The position numbers and the translations under genes are program-made. A stretch of 9,006 nt of DNA from contig JAKACR010000103.1 of assembly GCA_021821225.1 (NCBI GenBank), positions 1 through 9,006 on the forward strand, given 5' to 3'. Numbering within the stretch: the stretch's first letter is position 1; each line of letters starts with the position of its first letter. A model generated the notes under the pieces. The model was given only the letters and a program-made list of their open reading frames with translations. It did no database searches and was not told the origin of the DNA. Source of the stretch: Bacillota bacterium. Its GTDB lineage: Bacteria > Bacillota > Bacilli > Alicyclobacillales > SLC66. Shown piece by piece: positions 6,253-9,006 of the stretch.

Positions 6253-7401
6253 ATGAGCCAGATTCTTATTTGCGGCGGTGGTGTGGGGGGGTTGGTGACG
6301 GCGCATCGATTGCGACGATGGCTGCCTGCGACAGACCAAATCATCGTGTTTGATCAACAATCCACGCATACATTTTCGCCCTCGTTGCCATGGGTCATGA
6401 CGGGAACACGAACAGCGGATCAGGTGACTCGTCCGCTTCAGGCACTTCGTGAGCGAGGCATCACCGTGGTGGATGGGGTGATCTCTGCGATGGATCCCGT
6501 AGCGCGGACAGTGAGCGTTGGCAATCAGACGTGGCAAGGCGATGTCCTGGTCATTGCGCTTGGCGCCGCACTGGATCCCGGCTCGATTCCCGGACTGATT
6601 GAGGGTGGAGACAATGTGTATACTTTGTCTGGTGCGGAACAGGCATTTGAACATCTCCAAACCATGGATCGAGGTCGGGTGGTGGTTCTGATCAGTCGCA
6701 CGCCTTTTAAATGTCCGGCAGCACCTTACGAAGTGGCGATGCTGGTCGATGGCTATCTCAAAAAGAAACGGCGACGCAAGTCGGTGGAGGTCGAGGTGTG
6801 GGCCGCCGAAGCGGCGCCCATGGGCGTGGCCGGGCAGGTTGTCAGCCAATCCGTAGTCGCTGCATTGACCCAGCGAGACATTTCGTATCACCCCAATGAA
6901 GTGGTGACGGAGGTGGATGTCTCGGCGCGCACCTTAAACTTTCAGTCGGGTCGAACGACTCCTTATGATCTCTTGTTGTACGTGCCGCCTCATCGGGTTC
7001 CCAACATCGTGTCGGATGTCGGACTGGCATCACCGGATGGTTGGATAGCGGTAGACCGACATACCTTGGAGACGCGCCATCCCAACGTGTTTGCGATTGG
7101 AGATGTCACGGGCATACCGCTCGCCATGGGGAAACCGCTTCCTAAAGCGGGTGTTTTTGCTCATGCGCAGGGTGAGGTGGTCGCTCGGATCATCAGTCAT
7201 CGACTTAGCGGAGAGAACGGGGCCGATACGTTCAACGGGCACGGGGAATGCTTCATCGAAATGGGCTCGGGAGTCGCGGGATTTGCTCGGGGCAATTTTT
7301 ACGCGGAGCCGAGCCCTGCCGTTCGCACGTTTCGTTCCGGCCGCCATTGGCACGCCGCCAAAGTGGCCTTTGAACGTCATTGGTGGTCTCAGTGGTGGTA
7401 A
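6253..7401 (+). CDS. Sulfide:quinone oxidoreductase / flavocytochrome c-like flavoprotein
   Basis: A 382-residue FAD enzyme. ATG 6253 is chosen because AAAGGGAG (6233-6240) lies 12 bases upstream; the in-frame ATG at 6241 touches that site and would add MNER. The FAD dinucleotide site is ILICGGGVGGLVTAHRL (from residue 4). The second FAD strand is HPNVFAIGDVTG (G283, D284). C154 in RTPFKCPAAPYE and C333 in GECFIEMGSG match the two redox cysteines of SQR (Cys160/Cys356 in the Acidithiobacillus enzyme) and of FCSD. The third SQR cysteine is absent. The C-terminus ends in an aromatic, basic run (ERHWWSQWW), suited to membrane-surface anchoring near quinone. It should oxidise sulfide, or a bound persulfide, to sulfane sulfur and pass electrons to quinone. 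As last gene of the cluster, 28 bases after dsrE, it supplies the oxidative end of the sulfur relay. The natural substrate is not proven. Confidence 0.87.
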   Translation: MSQILICGGGVGGLVTAHRLRRWLPATDQIIVFDQQSTHTFSPSLPWVMTGTRTADQVTRPLQALRERGITVVDGVISAMDPVARTVSVGNQTWQGDVLVIALGAALDPGSIPGLIEGGDNVYTLSGAEQAFEHLQTMDRGRVVVLISRTPFKCPAAPYEVAMLVDGYLKKKRRRKSVEVEVWAAEAAPMGVAGQVVSQSVVAALTQRDISYHPNEVVTEVDVSARTLNFQSGRTTPYDLLLYVPPHRVPNIVSDVGLASPDGWIAVDRHTLETRHPNVFAIGDVTGIPLAMGKPLPKAGVFAHAQGEVVARIISHRLSGENGADTFNGHGECFIEMGSGVAGFARGNFYAEPSPAVRTFRSGRHWHAAKVAFERHWWSQWW

Positions 7402-7663
7402 CGATCTCGTTGTTTCGCGAACAGAGTTTGTCAAGTACGCCATTGGGCGATCTCAAGTTGAACGTGTCGGGATGCGATGACCACGGCCAACGCAGGATAG
7501 TCCTCCAACGTGTGAAACAGATCTCCTACGCCCGTTTCGGACATGCAGGACGATGTGCCACATACAACATCATGCGAGACAGCGAGAAAACAGGAGACAC
7601 GTGAACTTGACCGAGAGGATTCCGTCATGCAACAGAACAAGCGATCAGTGGGGAAAGGTTCTC
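7402..7663. other. Intergenic stretch between the SQR-like gene and the PIG-L gene
   Basis: No convincing promoter, terminator or repeat is seen. On the minus strand a frame at 7431-7640 (69 residues) includes MSETGVGDLFHTLEDYPA and then LAVVIASRHVQLEIAQW, which is unusually protein-like and may be a remnant. It has no ribosome binding site that I can see, and I do not recognise it. On the plus strand the PIG-L frame is open through much of this stretch, with an alternative GTG start at 7601 preceded by AGGAG. Confidence 0.3.
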
Positions 7664-8365
7664 ATGGAGAGGATGGCGTTCATGCGGGGAAAGAAAATTT
7701 TGGTCTGTCTGGCCCATCCAGATGATGAGGTCTTTTGTTCCGGAACGTTAGTGCGATTAACGGATGCAGGGAACGATGTGACGCTGGTCGTGGGTACGCA
7801 GGGGGAAAGGGGGAGTCACGATCCGACACTGACACCCGAGTTGATTGCCGACATGAGACGCAAAGAGATGGAGGATGCCGCCCATCGGCTGGGTGTCCGG
7901 GAAGTTGTGCAACTTGGGTATCAAGACGGGGATTTGCAATACGCAACCAATCTGAAGGAAACGCTGTTTCGCTTGGTTCGCTCGATCCGACCGGATGTGG
8001 TCATCACTTTTGATCCCTGGAAGCGGTATGAAATTCATTCGGACCATCGTGTAATTGGGTTTGCGATGATCGAGGCCGCTCATTTAGGGGCGAATTGCTG
8101 GTACTATCACGACCAGCTCACGAAGGATATCGTATGCCACCGCAGTCAGGAACTATATCTGTTCAACTGCGATGAACCCAATTACTACGTCGACATCACC
8201 GACGTGTTCGATCGAAAACTGTACGTGGCCAGCGCCCATGCGAGCCAATTTGGAGCGAATGTCGATGAAGCAAGGTTACGCCAAATCATCAACCATCTGC
8301 ATCCGGATGTGCAGATAACGATGGAACCATTCCATAAGATGTGGCACTCAGAACTGTATTTGTAA
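7664..8365 (+). CDS. PIG-L/LmbE-family zinc deacetylase (BshB/MshB-like)
   Basis: A 233-residue protein of the family that removes acetyl groups from N-acetylglucosamine conjugates, including the bacillithiol and mycothiol precursors. LAHPDDEVFCSG (16-27) holds metal ligands H18 and D21 and catalytic base D20. HSDHR (125-129) supplies the third ligand H128. VVGTQGERGSHDP and YQDGDLQY are further family stretches. The start is uncertain. ATG 7664 has GGGGAAAGG 5 bases upstream. ATG 7682 (MRGKKILV, the more usual family opening) has GGAGAGG 9 bases upstream. GTG 7601 has AGGAG 4 bases upstream. The position after sulfur-trafficking genes fits thiol-cofactor synthesis, but no bshA or bshC is in view, so BshB is only one option. 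It could also be a sugar or antibiotic-conjugate deacetylase. Confidence 0.83.
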   Translation: MERMAFMRGKKILVCLAHPDDEVFCSGTLVRLTDAGNDVTLVVGTQGERGSHDPTLTPELIADMRRKEMEDAAHRLGVREVVQLGYQDGDLQYATNLKETLFRLVRSIRPDVVITFDPWKRYEIHSDHRVIGFAMIEAAHLGANCWYYHDQLTKDIVCHRSQELYLFNCDEPNYYVDITDVFDRKLYVASAHASQFGANVDEARLRQIINHLHPDVQITMEPFHKMWHSELYL

Positions 8366-8459
8366 AAAGACTTCGAACATCGCTCGATCCCGCCCACGTA
8401 CGTGAAGATCGACATGGCATCCGGTGAAACGGGTATTGGTTGCCATACCAGAAGTAAAA

Positions 8460-9006
8460 GATGACCATTTCGGGTGTATCCATAGATTGCGCCAACACAT
8501 GTGATTCTGTACGAACTGGCAGATCTCATGGGCTGGCCACTGCGCGGACCGGAACACTCCGCTCAAAAGAATTTGAACACTATGCACTGAATGAGCTACT
8601 GTTTATACTGGATACATCCTATGAGAGTTTCGGAGGATATCCTTCATCGTTTGAACTTGCACTGTCGGCAGTGGCCTTGCTGGCGGAATATGCGCACAGA
8701 ACCCACATCGTGTTTGGGTACTACGCGTTCGGAACTGGCATGCATCATGTACCGGCCAAACAGGGCGACCTCACTCTCCTGCGCATGCTGGAACATCTGG
8801 CCGTTGCCGAGGCGGATGGACAGGCGCCCTTCGCAGAGGGGCTGTGGCATTTGATGTCGGCGCCGCGCCAGTCAACGGCCGTGGTCGTGACCAGGGGCGT
8901 TACGGATGGGTTGGTGCGGTTCGCCGTGCTTGCGGCGGATCGTCAGCTGCGCGTCCAACTGCTGCTCGCACGGGCGGAGCAATCATCATTGACGCCAGAG
9001 GAAGAT
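8460..9006 (+). pseudogene. DUF58 protein with a broken 5' part, running off the right edge
   Basis: From about 8542 a frame without stops runs to the edge. It reads ARTGTLRSKEFEHYALNEL, then LFILDTSYESF, then a helix-rich von Willebrand A-like stretch (ALSAVALLAEY...GLWHLMSAPRQSTAVVVTRG). This is the C-terminal core of DUF58 proteins. Before it the matching sequence is scattered over other frames: DDHFGCIHRLRQHM (8460-8501) and then ELADLMGWPL (about 8513-8542), which fit the family's G-x-R-x-Y-x-x-GD-x-x-R-x-IHW-x-x-TAR region only if joined by frameshifts. A stop (TAA 8455-8457) closes the downstream frame just upstream, and an ATG at 8461 gives an intact frame but an implausible N-terminus. 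The two N-terminal membrane helices and about 200 residues expected in the family are missing. A truncated, decayed gene is most likely; a sequencing error could explain one shift but not the missing N-terminus. Confidence 0.6.

Noticed and set aside
6145..6891. Long minus-strand open frame (248 codons) opposite the DsrE and SQR-like genes
   Set aside because: It overlaps two clearly conserved genes on the plus strand, has no family motif, and is rich in His/Arg/Pro as expected for an antisense shadow.
1..9006. Insertion sequences, CRISPR arrays, tRNA or rRNA genes
   Set aside because: No transposase motifs, regularly spaced repeats, cloverleaf sequences or rRNA-like stretches were found on either strand.

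Overview
The window looks like a chromosomal stretch from a Gram-positive (Bacillota-like) bacterium with sulfur-handling accessory genes. Three things suggest this: strong AGGAGG/GGAGG ribosome binding sites, consensus TTGACA promoters, and a PIG-L deacetylase of the kind that includes bacillithiol enzymes. An acidophilic or sulfur-metabolising Firmicute such as an Alicyclobacillus relative is a guess, not a demonstrated identity.

Left part (1-2062): the 3' end of an MFS transporter gene runs in from the left edge. It is followed on the same strand by a small ArsR-family regulator. A SAM-dependent methyltransferase faces it and ends 16 bases away. The methyltransferase lies downstream of a second MFS transporter on the minus strand (2138-3370), so those two probably form one operon.

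Centre (3371-4016): an AT-richer divergent intergenic region. It carries two near-consensus sigma-A promoters pointing outwards, each followed by nearly the same palindrome (TCTATTGATC + AATAGA or TACAGA). This strongly suggests that one repressor controls both directions. Between the promoters lie a decayed wHTH gene with an in-frame TGA and a possible 37-residue CPCG peptide.

Right part (4017-7401): a tight plus-strand sulfur operon. It encodes an ArsR-rhodanese fusion regulator, a cysteine desulfurase (start overlaps the previous stop), a DsrE-family persulfide carrier, and an SQR/FCSD-like flavoprotein. Together they look like a sulfane-sulfur circuit: the desulfurase and the sulfide oxidase make persulfide, DsrE carries it, and the rhodanese-bearing repressor could sense it. 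The shared palindrome would then couple sulfane sulfur to export and methylation through the divergent MFS-methyltransferase operon. This wiring is inference from layout and sequence.

Right end (7402-9006): a 262-base gap, a PIG-L/LmbE deacetylase that might act on a low-molecular-weight thiol precursor, and then a DUF58 protein whose 5' part is broken by frameshifts and stops. The DUF58 reading frame runs off the window and probably marks the scar where the sulfur cluster meets an older moxR-DUF58-type locus.
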